Assembly (NCBI RefSeq): GCF_000001735.4
Contig: NC_003076.8
Span: forward strand, 3,162,001-3,226,000
Length of the DNA stretch: 64,000 bases
Reading direction: 5' to 3'
Source of the DNA: Arabidopsis thaliana
Lineage: Eukaryota; Streptophyta; Magnoliopsida; Brassicales; Brassicaceae
The translations under genes were made by a program, and so were the position numbers. Positions 37,205 through 49,396 of this stretch are shown here, piece by piece; the stretch's first letter is position 1, and the number at the start of each line of letters is the position of its first letter. The notes beneath the pieces were generated by a model, which was not told where the DNA came from, searched no databases, and worked only from the letters and a program-made list of their open reading frames with translations.

Positions 37205-39140
37205 ATGAAGTCGGAGACTTTAACATTAGTTCTGGTGTATCTCGCCGGAATCATGGAGAGAGCCGATGAGTCTCTGCTTCCAGGAGTTTACAAAGAAGTT
37301 GGAGATGCTCTACACGTGGATCCCACAGCTCTTGGAACATTAACTCTGTTCCGCTCTATTGTTCAGTCTTCTTGTTACCCTTTAGCCGCTTACTTGTCTT
37401 CTAGACATAACCGAGCTCACGTCATCGCTCTCGGTGCTTTCCTCTGGGCCACTGCCACTTTCCTCGTCGCCGTCTCCACTACTTTCTTCCAGGTTTAAAT
37501 TCTTTTCCCTTTTTGCTCTGTTCTAGAATAAACTCAAATCAGATCTGTTCGAGAATCTGTTGATTTGGGTAGAAAAAAGTCTGGAGCTTTAGGAGTTGAT
37601 CTAGAAAACTTTCAGTTTAGGCGATTAGACATTGATTTTGAATGGCTGGACTTAGTAATCCTTTTGTTTTGTTTTGTTTTGTTTTGATGTTGAGATTTTT
37701 TTGTTCTTATGTGAAGGCATTAGAACTTAAGACTGTGTCATTGTGTTCTTCAGGGGATTGCTTCAATTTCATTGCAATGATTATGAACTCATTGCAAGTT
37801 TCATTTGTCACAAAGGTGAATCGAATGGATTTTACATTGTTCCTATATATGTTTGCTGGTTGAAACTAGGTGGCAGTATCAAGAGGCTTGAACGGGATAG
37901 GGCTAGCCATTGTGACACCCGCGATTCAGTCCCTAGTCGCTGACTCAACTGATGACTATAACCGTGGGATGGCATTTGGGTGGTTAGGATTCACATCAAA
38001 CATTGGTTCCATACTTGGCTATGTATGTTCCATCCTCTTTGCCTCAAAATCTTTCAATGGTGTCGCTGGATGGAGAATCGCTTTCCTTTTGGTAGCAGTC
38101 GTTAGCGTGATAGTAGGCATTTTGGTCCGTCTCTTCGCAACAGATCCTCACTACAGCGACAGAAAGATCACAAAACATGTCAAAGACAAACCTTTCTGGT
38201 CAGACATAAGAGATCTATTGAAAGAAGCTAAGATGGTGATAAAGATTCCGTCTTTCCAAATCTTTGTCGCTCAGGGAGTTTCGGGTTCTTTCCCTTGGTC
38301 AGCTTTGGCTTTTGCACCATTGTGGCTAGAACTCATTGGTTTCTCCCACAAAACAACCGCGGTTCTCGTGACTCTTTTCACCATTTCTTGCTCTCTTGGA
38401 GGTTTGTTTGGAGGATACATGGGAGATACTCTCGCCAAGAAGTTCCCAAATGGCGGTAGGATTTTCCTCTCTCAGGTAAGCTCTGGCTCGGCAATTCCTT
38501 TAGCTGCGATTTTGCTTATCGGATTACCTGATGATCCCTCCACGGCCTTTAGCCACGGTCTGGTTCTTGTCATCATGGGATTATGCATCTCATGGAACGG
38601 TGCAGCTACAAACGGGTAAGTTTAATACTTATATATTTCAATCATATTCAAAATATTTTGGCTTTTCTTTACTTCCGGAAGCATCTACTTGAAATGGTTT
38701 TATACAGTCCAATATTTGCAGAGATAGTTCCTGAGAGAGCACGAACGAGCATCTACGCGTTAGACAGATCATTCGAGTCGATTCTAGCTTCTTTTGCTCC
38801 TCCTATAGTAGGGATGCTTGCTCAGAACATCTATGGATATAAACCAATCCCGGAAGGATCCACAAGCTCGGTCAAGATTGATACAGATAGAGCGAACGCA
38901 GCATCGCTCGCTAAAGCATTATACACATCGATTGGGATCCCGATGGTGATCTGTTGCACAATCTACTCGTTCCTATATTGCACATACCCGAGGGACCGAG
39001 ACAGAGCAAAAATGCAAGCCTTGATCGAGTCAGAGATGCAACAACTCAATGAAGAGGAAGATGAGATCGAAGTGAAGTGTTTTGGAGCTGAAGAACACGA
39101 TGAGGCTTATTTGCTTAAGCAGCATCAGAATGAGAGTTAA
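37205..39140 (+). CDS. Major facilitator superfamily transporter (At5g10190)
   Basis: Three exons (37205-37492, 37870-38615, 38708-39140) give 488 aa. The protein begins directly in a membrane-like segment (LTLVLVYLAGIMERADESLLPGVYKEV), with no cleavable targeting peptide. It has about twelve predicted membrane spans in two halves, separated by a charged loop (about 190-220, DRKITKHVKDKPFWSD). MFS-like signatures are the RSIVQSSCYPLAAYLSSRHNR loop after span 2 and GGYMGDTLAKKFPNGGR in the second half. The C-terminus is hydrophilic and acidic. The closest type I recognise is the spinster-like or general sugar/organic-anion MFS group. No substrate can be assigned. Exon 2 opens with a GTG codon right after an acceptor AG; that codon is internal Val, not a start. 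Confidence 0.88.
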
Positions 39141-40377
39141 GAACAGAGTCAAATGATGATGATTTGGGTTGTTATTGACAATAGGGTTCCATACTTCAAT
39201 TATAGGAAGATGGGGTCATAGTTATAATTTTTGTAAAAGAAAAGTACTGAAGTGAAATATACCGGTAGATAACATTTACAAGAACAGAGTAAAAGGAAAA
39301 TTACTGATTTTTGTTTTTGTAAGGAAAAATATTAATGAGTATTGAATGATTATTCGCTTTCTTAATTTGCAAATCCCATAATAAAATTAATGTGGAGTAT
39401 TAATTTGGTAAAAACATTAGACTTAGTTAATACCGAACCGGACTTAAACCGGATTCCGACAGAACAAGAGGCAGGCGCGTCAGTATATTGGAGTTATTTC
39501 CAATTTTGGGTTCTGATAATTGAACTTTACTCTTCTTTCTCTCCCAAACTTTTATACACAAGAGAAGATCCAACTCTCTCTCTTCTTCATCGTTGAAGTC
39601 ACTTCCAATGTCGGACTGAAGAAGAGAAACCAGAAGAATCGTGACCTAAATGCAACTGTACAGATTCTTCAGTTAGTTGCAAAGATCGAAGAAATAGCTG
39701 TTTTTGTAGGGTTACTTTGCCAATTTCCTAATTCTAGGTATCTTCTTTTTCTTCTTAGCCTTTTTTCTCTCAGAGTCAAAATTCAGCAAGCAAAAGAAAG
39801 ATAAAAACTTTCTCTTTTTGTTGTTTGTTGTAACGTATACAAGACTGGATTTTTATTCTTTTTATTTTATGGGTTTCTCGAAAGATTCGTGCTTTCATTG
39901 TAAAGTGTCTAGAATCCTATTTCTCTCTACTGGGTTTGGGTTCTTATACTCAATTAGCTGATTTGAAGTGTTTTTGGTACTTTAGATCTTACTGTTAGAC
40001 ACATCAAGAATCTCCACTGTTTGATATATGTTGTCCTTCATGTCCCCAGAGATCTAATTGATTCGAGCAATGTTGTCTTTTAGTTGCGGAATTTATTTGT
40101 TGTGTTCGATTGTGAAAATTTACAAGTTCATTTTGTCTATATTTCAGCTGTCTCTTTGTTTCCCTCTAGGATTTTTCAAAAATTAGGACCACTCAGTTTC
40201 TTTTGTAAGATCCAATTTCGCCTTTCGTTTTCAGGATTTTGACTTGGCAAGTAGTAACATATTATAAATTTATTCATTTTCAACTAAAGTGATATGTTTT
40301 TGGTGTTTGGTGTTATAGACTAATTGAGTGATAGCAACATCAAGGAAGCAGAAGCAAGTTTTGGTTTTTGTTTGTCA
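39141..40377. other. MFS 3' flank and split leader of the ARM/TPR gene
   Basis: The ARM/TPR gene promoter is around 39.4-39.55 kb. A 5'UTR exon appears to end at 39737 (TTCTAG|GTATC) and resume at 40319 (TTATAG|ACTAA), which leaves a 581-base leader intron. The plus-strand ORFs here are leader sequence, not proteins. Confidence 0.5.
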
Positions 40378-42367
40378 ATGGATAAAGCTTCCTCACAAGA
40401 GTGTCCTTATCCAGGATGTTTCTTCTGTGTAATGAAAGAAGGAAACCCGAGTAAACGAAGATCCTGCATTCTCAAATTCTTTAGAGATCTTCCTTCTCAA
40501 GACGATGATGGTCAAGTTCTTCCCATTAGTGGTCTCTGGAACACAGCAATGGCTCATCCTAATGATCCTGAGTTCATTGAGCTTGGAATCTTTGAGTGTA
40601 TGTCTGCTTTGATATGGAAAGGACTTAAAAACCGGCGTTGGCTATCTCATGACCAGAACATATACATTCCTTACTACGCGGCTCACATTATCGGGTCTTA
40701 CACTATGAACATGGAAGAGTTTGCTGAGAGAGCTGTAGAAGCTGGTGTGATTCCTCCACTTGTTGAGCTTTTAAGAGGTAGGCTTACTTGGGTTGAACAG
40801 AGAGTGGCGGTTCGTGCTTTAGGGCATTTAGCTACTTACCCGAGTACTTTTCCCGCTGTTGCGGATCACGGAGAGATCCTCGAGCTTGCTATACAGTTGG
40901 CAATGAGTTCGTTGGAGATAGTTTATTCTCATTTTTACCAGTATCCGGATCGAAGGTTGAGTTACCATTGTGATCTGCTTACACGAGGCATGGGAGGTGT
41001 AGAGATGGAGTCGAGAAAAGCAGAGGAATGGGCGAGCCAGTTGCAGTGTTGGTCTCTTCAGCTCATAAACTGTTTCGCTTTTAAACCCGAGTTTCTTCCC
41101 ACTTTGTGTAAACCTGAGTTCTTGGTGAATCTTCCAGTTATGTGGGGAGGACTTGTGAATGAGAACTCGCCTGCTGGTATCGGTTTGCTTAGAACAATCT
41201 GTCAGCATAAACTAGGTCGTGGACCTGTCTCTGCATGTGCAGGAATGATTGAGGCCTTGTGTAATATCGCTCGTTCTTCTGATGATTGGCAGTATATGGC
41301 GATTGAATGTCTTCTTTGGTTGCTTCAAGATCCTAATACGTCTCACAAGGTGATTGATAAGGCGGTGCCAACGCTTGTAGATCTTGCAGAGATCACAAAC
41401 TTGGGTGATCACAAGAAACTTGGAGATTCCATTGTGAGTGTTCTTCAAGAATGCAGCTCAATGGGTAACCGTTCAAGGGAATTGATCGAAGAAACGGTAA
41501 ATTCTCGACAGAGACTGAAATGGGAGAAGAGTATGCCTAAAGAGGACCTTCATATCAAACAAGCAGCAGCTTTAGTGGTCAAACTCGAAGGAAACTCTCT
41601 CTTTTCATCAGGAGATATCGCGGGTGCAGCGGAAAAGTACTCGGAAGCTTTGTCTCTATGCCCAATGAGGTCGAAGAAGGAAAGAGTAGTGTTGTATAGC
41701 AATCGAGCTCAGTGTCATCTCTTGCTACAACAGCCTTTGGTTGCTATAAGTGACGCTACACGTGCGCTTTGCTTGCACAATCCTGTAAACCGGCATGCTA
41801 AGAGTCTTTGGAGAAGAGCTCAGGCTTATGATATGTTAGGTCTAGCTAAAGAGAGTTTGTTAGATGCGATTCTGTTCATCAACGAATGTTCTCAGTCGAA
41901 TGATCCGGATCTCTCCATGAGACAGAACAAGGTTCCTGATTACGCAGAGAGGTTGGTGAAGAAACAGATGCGTGCAGCTTGGTTGTTTAAAGAAGCGGCA
42001 TTGAAGCATGGAGGTGTGCATAGGAAAGGTGAAGAGAGGGAAGTGTATGGAAATGAAACAGATGATTCGGAATGGGAAACAGCGAGTGAGAGTGATATAG
42101 GAGATGATGGAAGGGATCATATGGGACTTGATGATGAGGAGGAGGAGGAGGAAGATGAAGGTCACGGTGAGAAGTGGAAGAACCGGGATAAATCGAGTGA
42201 GAAAAATGAGAAAACTTCTGCCAAAGGTGAGATTCTTGCATGATTATGATCAACACATTGTTGTCTTGATTTCAAATTAGTTAATGGTTTATTGGTGACA
42301 CAATCTATGAATTTGTTCAGGTATGAGGCATGGATACAGCATAAAGCTTGCAGAAGATGAAATATGA
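40378..42367 (+). CDS. ARM-repeat/TPR-like protein (At5g10200)
   Basis: A large exon (40378-42226) and a short one (42321-42367) give 631 aa. I chose MDKASSQECPYPGCFFC as the start because it is the first ATG in the reading frame; the frame is open upstream only by a TTG codon in the leader. The N-terminus is Cys-rich (CPYPGCFFCVMKEG). Helical ARM-like repeats cover about 60-390, with VEAGVIPPLVELLRG and VRALGHLATYPSTFPAVADHGEI typical of that fold. TPR-like helices follow at about 395-500: KLEGNSLFSSGDIAGAAEKY, VLYSNRAQCHLL and LWRRAQAYDMLGL. The tail (about 560-620) is strongly acidic with a poly-Glu run. The domains suggest a protein-interaction adaptor, but no partner or process is visible. 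Splicing at AAAG|GTGAG changes the last 15 residues compared with reading through to 42243. Confidence 0.88.
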
Positions 42368-44235
42368 AACCTTGAAACACAACAAGGTCGTTACAAGAAG
42401 TTGAAGAACAGAGAAGACGTTGAATGGGTTTGAGTCTTTTTTACAAGCAAGAAACTTGCTTCATGGATATCGTAAGTTTTCTTTTACTTTTTTTTTTTTT
42501 TTTCGTTTCTTTATTTAGTTTTGTGTGATTGTAGGATTTGTGGTAAAATTTTATCCATTTTGAAGGAGTAAAGAAGAAAGGAACAATTGTTTTGTTTTTT
42601 CAGTGATTTTATTTATTTTTATTTTGTGGTGTATTTATTCAGAGACAAAGAGGAGTTCCAATTTGTAAAAAAATATTTTTTCCTTATATTAAGAAATGAT
42701 TTGTGATTGAGAGAGATATTTTTTTTTGGGGGTCAATGATTGGCCGAGATTGTAGATTAAAAAACATTTTAAATGGATATTCGCACGTTAGCTAATACAG
42801 TAATAAAAAATTTGTACAAAGATAGAGAATTTTTGTGGGTCTTAGCTTATTGGATTGCGATATTGTAAAGTAAAAGTTTTGAAAAATGGAAGATCTGCAT
42901 TTAGTCCACCGAGGATCATATGCATAGTCGATATTGACACAAGAGTGAAATTTGATTGGAGGAAAGAGGATATGTACCAAGCCACTATTTACCTTTTTTT
43001 TACGTCAGGCTCTTGAGATGATCTTCTTAGTTTTGATGTCTTTTTGCAAATTGCAGTGACGTTTTCTAAATTGGTACACTAAGTTTAAAAATGCTGTCCT
43101 TTGGATAACTCCAACGGATGATATGAACTAAAACAATGCTGTCCTTTCATATTATGTAAGAAAACACTCACTCGGTTAACTATGAGCAACCCACTACAAG
43201 TAAGTATTGTAAAAACGTTTTTTTCTTTCAAATTCCAAGTATTTTTTAAATTTTGTAATAGAAAATAATGATTTGGGTTTTGTAAGTTAGTATTAGGATT
43301 TAGATTTTTTTAAATAGTAACGAAAGTGTTTGATAAAAAAGTAAATAGTAACGAAAGTAACCTAAATTGACATTTCCATTACCCTTGAGATGATCAAAAT
43401 AAACACAATTTCTGCATGATTATGAGTTTATGACTATGCTTATTAGCAATGATTTGTTCTTTCTATAATTTAAAACCAGTTGAAACTAAAATTGTTTTTG
43501 TAAAATTTAATAGATGATATTATTAGTATACAAAACTTTTGTCAACAATGAATTGTGTGATAAGAGTTTTTTTGGAGATTTTCTTATGTAATAAAGTCTA
43601 TCTTGTATGACTACAATTGATCATGGGATTCGTGGCTAATATTTTTTGTAATTATATCTTTTGAGTCAAATTCCATACTCATTTTAATATATGCAATCGA
43701 ATGTATCTACTAATAATTTGTTCTTATTTAATTTGATTCTGTTGACTCTGTTCCAAAACAACTTTCGGCTATTGGATGTGTCCACGCGAAATGTAATATA
43801 ATAATGATCAAGTCTTCAAAATGGCACACCTTAATTTCTTTTTGCAAATTATAAAAATTCTTTATATGGTGATCCTACGTATCTATCTAATTATCTCCCA
43901 AAACTATGGGCAAGAGTCATTATTAAAATCGACCCTTGGTCTTTTGAGATGCTCAAGAGTTTTAATTTCTAAAATATTAAGCCTTCACTAACATGATTAG
44001 AAAAAAATAAAAAGTTAAAAACATGATTAGAAATTTAGAATATTTTAATAAGTACAATGTGGAAATCTAGTGTAAACTTTCCTCGAACATTCCCCATAGA
44101 TTTATATAAATAGCTAGTGAGAATTTGTTCATGCACATATTCATCACAAAGGAACTCACTGCTCTTAAATTTGCTCTAATTGTTATTACCTTGGTAAATA
44201 ATATATTCTTGGTTCGATTCGAAATTTTCAAGCAA
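42368..44235. other. Intergenic region, ARM/TPR gene to C2-like gene
   Basis: This is AT-rich DNA with the 3'UTR of the upstream gene (probably with a spliced tail near 42480) and the promoter of the next. A TATA box lies at 44103-44111. No other ORF or repeat is convincing. Confidence 0.5.
44103..44111 (+). promoter_or_regulatory. TATA box of the C2-like gene
   Basis: TATATAAAT predicts transcription start near 44135. The in-frame ATG at 44125 would then lie upstream of the transcript, so the ATG at 44236 is preferred. Confidence 0.6.
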
Positions 44236-44829
44236 ATGGGTATCGTTGAAAACATTCGTTCCCTTAAATTTGAAGTGAAAATCGTGGAAGCTAGAAACGT
44301 AGAGCTCAAGTCATCGCCAACCACTCTCTTCGTTAGGTTCTATCTCCATGCAGGGAATAACAGTAAGATTGAACTAAACACTCCAGAGATCCGTTCGAGA
44401 TCAGACTGTGAGGTCATTTCCTGGAACCAATCATTCGGTCTGGAGTGCCAAGGGAACGAAACCGCGGTCGAGGAATTGAAGCAACAAAGTGTTGTTTTCG
44501 AACTACGGAGAAGGAAAACGACGCCGTTTTTGAAGAAGTGGTCGAAATCAGAGTTGGTGGGTAGAGGAAAGATTTTTTGGAAATCGGTTATAGAGACTGA
44601 TGGGATGGAAATAGAGAGATTTGTAGTGATGGATGAGACAAAAGATCACGTTCTGGAAGATTGTGATAAGCATAAACCTCTTTTGTTGAAGATAGCTTTA
44701 AAAGTGCAAGCTTCAAAAATCGTGAACACTAAGAGAGTGGAAGATCTTTGTGAGTGTAAAGATTGTAGAACATGTAACTGCGTAGATTATGAAGCTTTTG
44801 TTGTAGCTTGTGCGTTAGCTGGGATTTAG
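44236..44829 (+). CDS. Small C2-domain-like protein (At5g10210)
   Basis: This intronless gene encodes 197 aa starting MGIVENIRSLKFEV. Residues 8-150 read as one C2-like beta sandwich (LKFEVKIVEARNVELKS, TLFVRFYLHAGNN, ISWNQSFGLEC, VVFELRRRK). The acidic residues needed for Ca2+ binding are not obvious. An MG start could be myristoylated, but that is uncertain. Near the C-terminus is a tight Cys cluster, CECKDCRTCNC, before a short hydrophobic end (VVACALAGI). This resembles a small group of plant proteins with a C2 domain and a Cys tail. A longer start 37 codons upstream would add a hydrophobic segment but conflicts with the TATA position. Function is unknown. Confidence 0.8.
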   Translation: MGIVENIRSLKFEVKIVEARNVELKSSPTTLFVRFYLHAGNNSKIELNTPEIRSRSDCEVISWNQSFGLECQGNETAVEELKQQSVVFELRRRKTTPFLKKWSKSELVGRGKIFWKSVIETDGMEIERFVVMDETKDHVLEDCDKHKPLLLKIALKVQASKIVNTKRVEDLCECKDCRTCNCVDYEAFVVACALAGI

Positions 44830-44979
44830 TTTGTAAGAATAAAATTTAAAGAAGAGATGATTCAAAGAAACCAGAATAAGTTGTTGCAGTAAAATGTAAA
44901 AACTAAGGACCAAAGTTCAAAGAAAATGAAAAACAAATAACAACTGTCTTATAAAAGACTATGAAACGATGATGTTGTT

Positions 44980-46784
44980 TCAAGCATGGTCATGTCCAAG
45001 AAGGGCGAGAAGCATATCCTTGTAGTCACCAGAAGTGTCATTAGCAATGGCTCGATCAAGAGGAACACTGTTCCTGCGTAAGTATTCTTCTTTGATCCGC
45101 TCCAGGTCGACCTCTGCTCTTGTAGTGACCACTCTAGTAAGTGCCCACTCGTCTGTTCCCATCCTGTTGATGGCTCGACGTAGAACCTTCTCAAAGTACT
45201 TCTCTGGATATGTCAAGCATTTGATCGCGGTTTTGAGTAATTGAACATAATCATCGTTCGAATCTTCTTTGAGAAACTTGTTAATGGAACTTCCAAACTT
45301 GTCCTTGAAGTGATTGAGTGTTGCATTGATCTGTGCTTTGCTCCTTGTTGTCAAGATTCTGATGAGATCTTCATCAGTGTAAGCCTTCTCAGTGATCTTC
45401 TTGTGAAGTGTCTTAGCTTCGGATCTAGCCAGCTTCACGTTGACCTCATCAGCATTTCCATCGTACCTGAAGGTGCTCACAAGAGGAACCAATAGCTGCA
45501 TTTTTACAAGTGGTCAAAACAAAACAACATATCATCAGAAACTTACTAATTGGTTTAAAGAATGATATACATAAATCTTTCACTACCTTTCGGATATTTC
45601 CAGATGTATGGTATGCAACATCTTCCTCGAGAGAGGTCTTGTAGCGAACATGGTATGCTTGCTTGGTCTTGAAAAACTCAAGAGAAGGTCTAGTACAAGC
45701 GATTTCAACTAGGACCCAAATGTTTTTGGTGAACAATTTGGTAGATTCATTGGCCAAATACGCATCTCTCTCCGTTGGATCAAGAGTCCACAACATCACA
45801 ACTCTCTGTTTTCAAGCAAAGTAAGATGTTCAAAATAAGATGAAGAAATATAGATTTTGTATCTTTTAGTTTTGACAAACCTCAAAGTCACCAGAAAGCT
45901 CTCCGTCTAATTCCTTGAGAAGATCCTTATTGTAGTTAGCAGCATAAACGGCACGAATGAAACTGCGTTGCGTTGCGTTTCTATGAGCCAAAATTGATAT
46001 GATCATCCCTTCATTAGTTCCCCATCCTGCGCCACACAAAAACAAATTTCAAACCCAAGTTTAGTCAGATAGAGAGTATGTAACAAAACCTAACTAAACC
46101 AAACCAAAATTTTACGACAGTTAGAAATTAACTGTAAATATACAAGAAAGCTGATGTTCGCTAGTAGAAAAAAAACCAAGCTTGAAAAAATCTTAGAAGA
46201 TTATTAGAATTTTTTTTTTGGGTTTAAATCTGAATAAAAAAATTGTTACGAAAGCAACAAGTTAATCTGTTTAAAAGAGTTGTCTAATCGTCGATTACAA
46301 ACCAAACGGTCAGGAAACGCTCCAACATAAAATCAATTGCATCCAAAATCAGCAAAAGAGTAAATAATATGTCACACAATTTTGCACCGTAACAAAAGAA
46401 TCATGCAATGGAGTATAACCACAAAACTTCACGAAGTTAAGACTTCCTAAGAATCATTTGAAAAACGAAATAAAAAAGAGCTAACTTATCATCCACTTCT
46501 TAAAATTAAACCTATATACGTGTCATCAACCAAACCAGCAAGCTAGATCAGTAGATCAGACCTGTCATGATAATAGATTGAACTATTGATAATCAACCCA
46601 ATTAAATAATATCAAAATGCAAATGATTCAATCAAAGCATGAATGTGAAGGCCTAGTATTTAACTTTTACTAAATCAATCTAACAATGAAGGGATGGATC
46701 ATGAAAACCTTTGAATGCCTTGTGGAGCTGCTCGGAGTCTTCTTCGGGAAGAGGAATATTTGCTGGAATTTTGAGAGACGCCAT
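44980..46784 (-). CDS. ANNAT6: Annexin ANNAT6
   Basis: Four exons (46709-46784, 45881-46026, 45587-45805, 44980-45495) give 318 aa, the usual plant annexin size. Annexins bind acidic phospholipids with Ca2+ and act at membranes in the cytosol. Four repeats of about 70 residues are present. Repeat 1 has a type II Ca2+ site (GWGTNEGMI and the acidic residue in SGDFE). Repeat 4 has [12 protein letters not shown] with GDYKDML. Repeats 2 and 3 lack a clean G-x-G-T motif, as in other plant annexins. The start [16 protein letters not shown] is shared with the neighbour. It forms a head-to-tail tandem pair with ANNAT7, about 0.95 kb apart, with identical exon phases and exon 1-3 lengths. A TATTTAAG box lies about 80 bases upstream. 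Confidence 0.95.
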
Positions 46785-47737
46785 TCTCCGACCACTGAAT
46801 ATTTCTCTAGCTCTCTAGATGAGACGAAGAAAATGTGGGACGAGGAACATGCACACTGTCTTAAATAATGAAATGATATCCCAATTTTTTATATTTTATT
46901 AATTATTTTTGTTAAAAATTAGATTTAGCAATCTATGTAAATCAGTAAAAGAGGAAAAAATTATTAATACAGGCTGTCTACAGTGGATAGAATTGATAAA
47001 ACAAGTATAATGTTTTGCATTTTTTTGTCATAAAGCTGAATATTAAATGGAAATTGCACATTTTCTTAAATAATGAACTGAAATCTCAAATTTTGTTAAT
47101 TATTAATCAATTTTGTTTTAAAATAGACTTAACAATTTAAGTAAATTAGTAAAATGAGAGATTTTATTAATACAATTACAGGCTGTATACAGTGAACAGA
47201 AATGAAAAAACAAGAATCATGTTTTGGGTTTTTGTCATAAAGCTGGATTTTAAATGCACTTTAAACAGCTTAAATATGGGATTACATAGGTACCGAAATT
47301 TAACTTTTAATTTATTTATTTTTTCTGTTATATAATACACGCATATTCCTTAATTAATTTCATTATTTGGATATTTCATTATTTGGACATGGATTATAAC
47401 ACATGGCGGACAAAACATTAGAACCAATATTGTTCATTTTAACAAGATGTATTAAGTATGGGTTTAGCTTTAATTTTAAAACCATATAATTAAGGGGAAA
47501 ATTATAACTCATTAGTTTATACTAAATTAATTATAAATAGATCAATAATAATTTTTGATATGGTTTTATAATTTTTAGATTTAAAAAAAAAAATAACTGA
47601 AAACATCGACGACAAATGAAACTGAAGACACTAAATTCTTAACATGACCAAGTTGCAAGTCCAACCACAACTGTTTTATTAAACACAAAGCGATAAAATT
47701 TAGTTTTTTTTCTTAAACAAAACTTGCAAATGTTATT
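46785..47737. other. ANNAT6 promoter / ANNAT7 3' flank
   Basis: The spacer holds the ANNAT6 leader, a two-copy block of about 200 bp (46851-47050 and 47056-47259) and the ANNAT7 3'UTR. No other gene is seen. Confidence 0.6.
46851..47259. repeat. Tandem 200-bp block in ANNAT6 promoter
   Basis: Copy 1 (46851-47050) and copy 2 (47056-47259) share GCACA..., CTTAAATAATGAA, the AATACA/ACAGGCTGT block, and TTTTTGTCATAAAGCTG, with perhaps 75-80% identity by eye. Each contains the TATA-like TATTTAAG (minus strand). The same CTTAAATAATGA occurs about 80 bases upstream of ANNAT7 at 49478. Confidence 0.8.
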
Positions 47738-49396
47738 TCAAGCATGGTCATGTCCGAGAAGAGCGAGAAGTATATCCTCATAGTCACCATGAGTGTCTTT
47801 AGCAATGGCTCGATCAAGAGGAACACTGTTTCTACGTATATATTCCTCTTTGATCCGTTCCATGTCAAACTCTGCTCGTGTAGTGACCACTCTCGTTAGT
47901 CCCCACTCATCTGTTCCCAATTTGTTGATGGCTTGACGTAGAACTTTCTCAAAATACTTCTCTGGATATGTCAAGCATTTGATCACGGCTTTGAGCAATT
48001 GAATGTATTCGTTTTCCGAATCCTCCTTTAGGTATTTGCTCATGGAAGTTCCGAAATTGTTTTTGTAGTGATTGAGAGTTGCGCTGATTTGTGCTTTGCT
48101 CCTGGTTGTCAAGATTCTTATGAGATCATCATCAGCATAAGCCTTTTCCTTGATCTTCTCGTGAAGTATCTTAGCCTCGGACCTAGCTAACGTCATGTTC
48201 ACTTCATCTCCATCGTACCTAAAAGTGCTCACAAGAGGTACCAAGAGCTGCATAAACAAAAACATATGTCACAAATTTATATGCATTCTTGACATAGTTA
48301 TACGAACTGAGTTTGTTAGCTAGGAATCTTAATTACATCAATAAACATATGAGATTTCATCTAGTATACAAAATAGATGAACTAGATACATTTGATTTTA
48401 TTGGATATCTCAGATGGAATTAAGCTCATGAAACTTTCACATAATTAATTATATAATACCTTTCGAATGTCTCCAGATGTGTGGTATGCGACGTCTTCCT
48501 CGAGGGAGGTCTTGTAGCGGGCTTGGTATGCTTGCTTGGCATTAAAGAGTTCAAGAGCAGATCTAGTACAAGCGATTTCGACAAGAACCCAATTGTTTTT
48601 GGTGAACATTTTGGTAGATTCTTTTGCCAAATAAGCATCTCTCTCCGCTGGTTCAAAAGTCCACAACATCACAGCTCGCTGTTTTGTTTACAAAAAAAGA
48701 AAACATAGTTAAACAGATCAGTAGACTAAAACCAAAAGAAGACGAATATATAAAGATGTTGTCTCAAATTAAAACCTCAAAGTCACCGGAAAGCTCTCTG
48801 TCTAATTCCTTGAGAAGATCCTTATTGTAGTTAGCAGCATAAACGGCACGAATGAAACTACGTTGCGTTGCATTTCTGTGAGCCAAGATTGATATGATCA
48901 TCCTCTCATTGGTTCCCCATCCTGCATTAGACAAATTCACAATTACATTAAAGAAAAATAGAGTCAGAATCATGTTTGAAATCATTCATCAGTATTAGAT
49001 TGAAAAAGATATATAATTCTAGTAAAATTTATCTCGTTTCATCAATTTTTGAAAGGTCTATTAAATACTAATAGATTATTTTTGATGATAGGAGTAATTT
49101 TAACCAAATTAAATAAATCCATACCATAAACCAAACTAGATCTATATACTATATAGATCAACGAATATATACAGACACATGATCGATCAGATAAGAGGGT
49201 ATAGTTGAAATAGATTACGCTATGACCAACCAAACTGATAGAGGATTCAATCGAAGAAGGCGAATGCTAGACTAGTTATAACCAAAAGATTAATGAAGGG
49301 GTATAGAGAAGGACATAAACCTTTAAAGGCTTTGTAGAGTTGCTCAGCGTCTTCTTCGGGAAGAGGAACAGTGGCGGGAACTTTGAGAGAAGCCAT
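47738..49396 (-). CDS. ANNAT7: Annexin ANNAT7
   Basis: Four exons (49321-49396, 48776-48921, 48460-48678, 47738-48247) give 316 aa. Exons 1-3 have exactly the same lengths as in ANNAT6, and exon 4 is two codons shorter, which shows recent tandem duplication. It has four annexin repeats. Repeat 1 carries GWGTNERMI and GDFE, and repeat 4 carries [13 protein letters not shown] and GDYEDILL, so Ca2+/phospholipid binding through repeats 1 and 4 is expected. The C-terminus LALLGHDHA is identical to that of ANNAT6. Start [20 protein letters not shown]. Confidence 0.95.

Noticed and set aside
37870-38619. Independent gene starting at a GTG codon
   Set aside because: The GTG directly follows an intron acceptor and continues the MFS frame from exon 1, so it is an internal Val.
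44125-44235. Upstream start for the C2-like gene
   Set aside because: The TATA box at 44103 places transcription start after this ATG, and the added residues do not fit a C2 domain.
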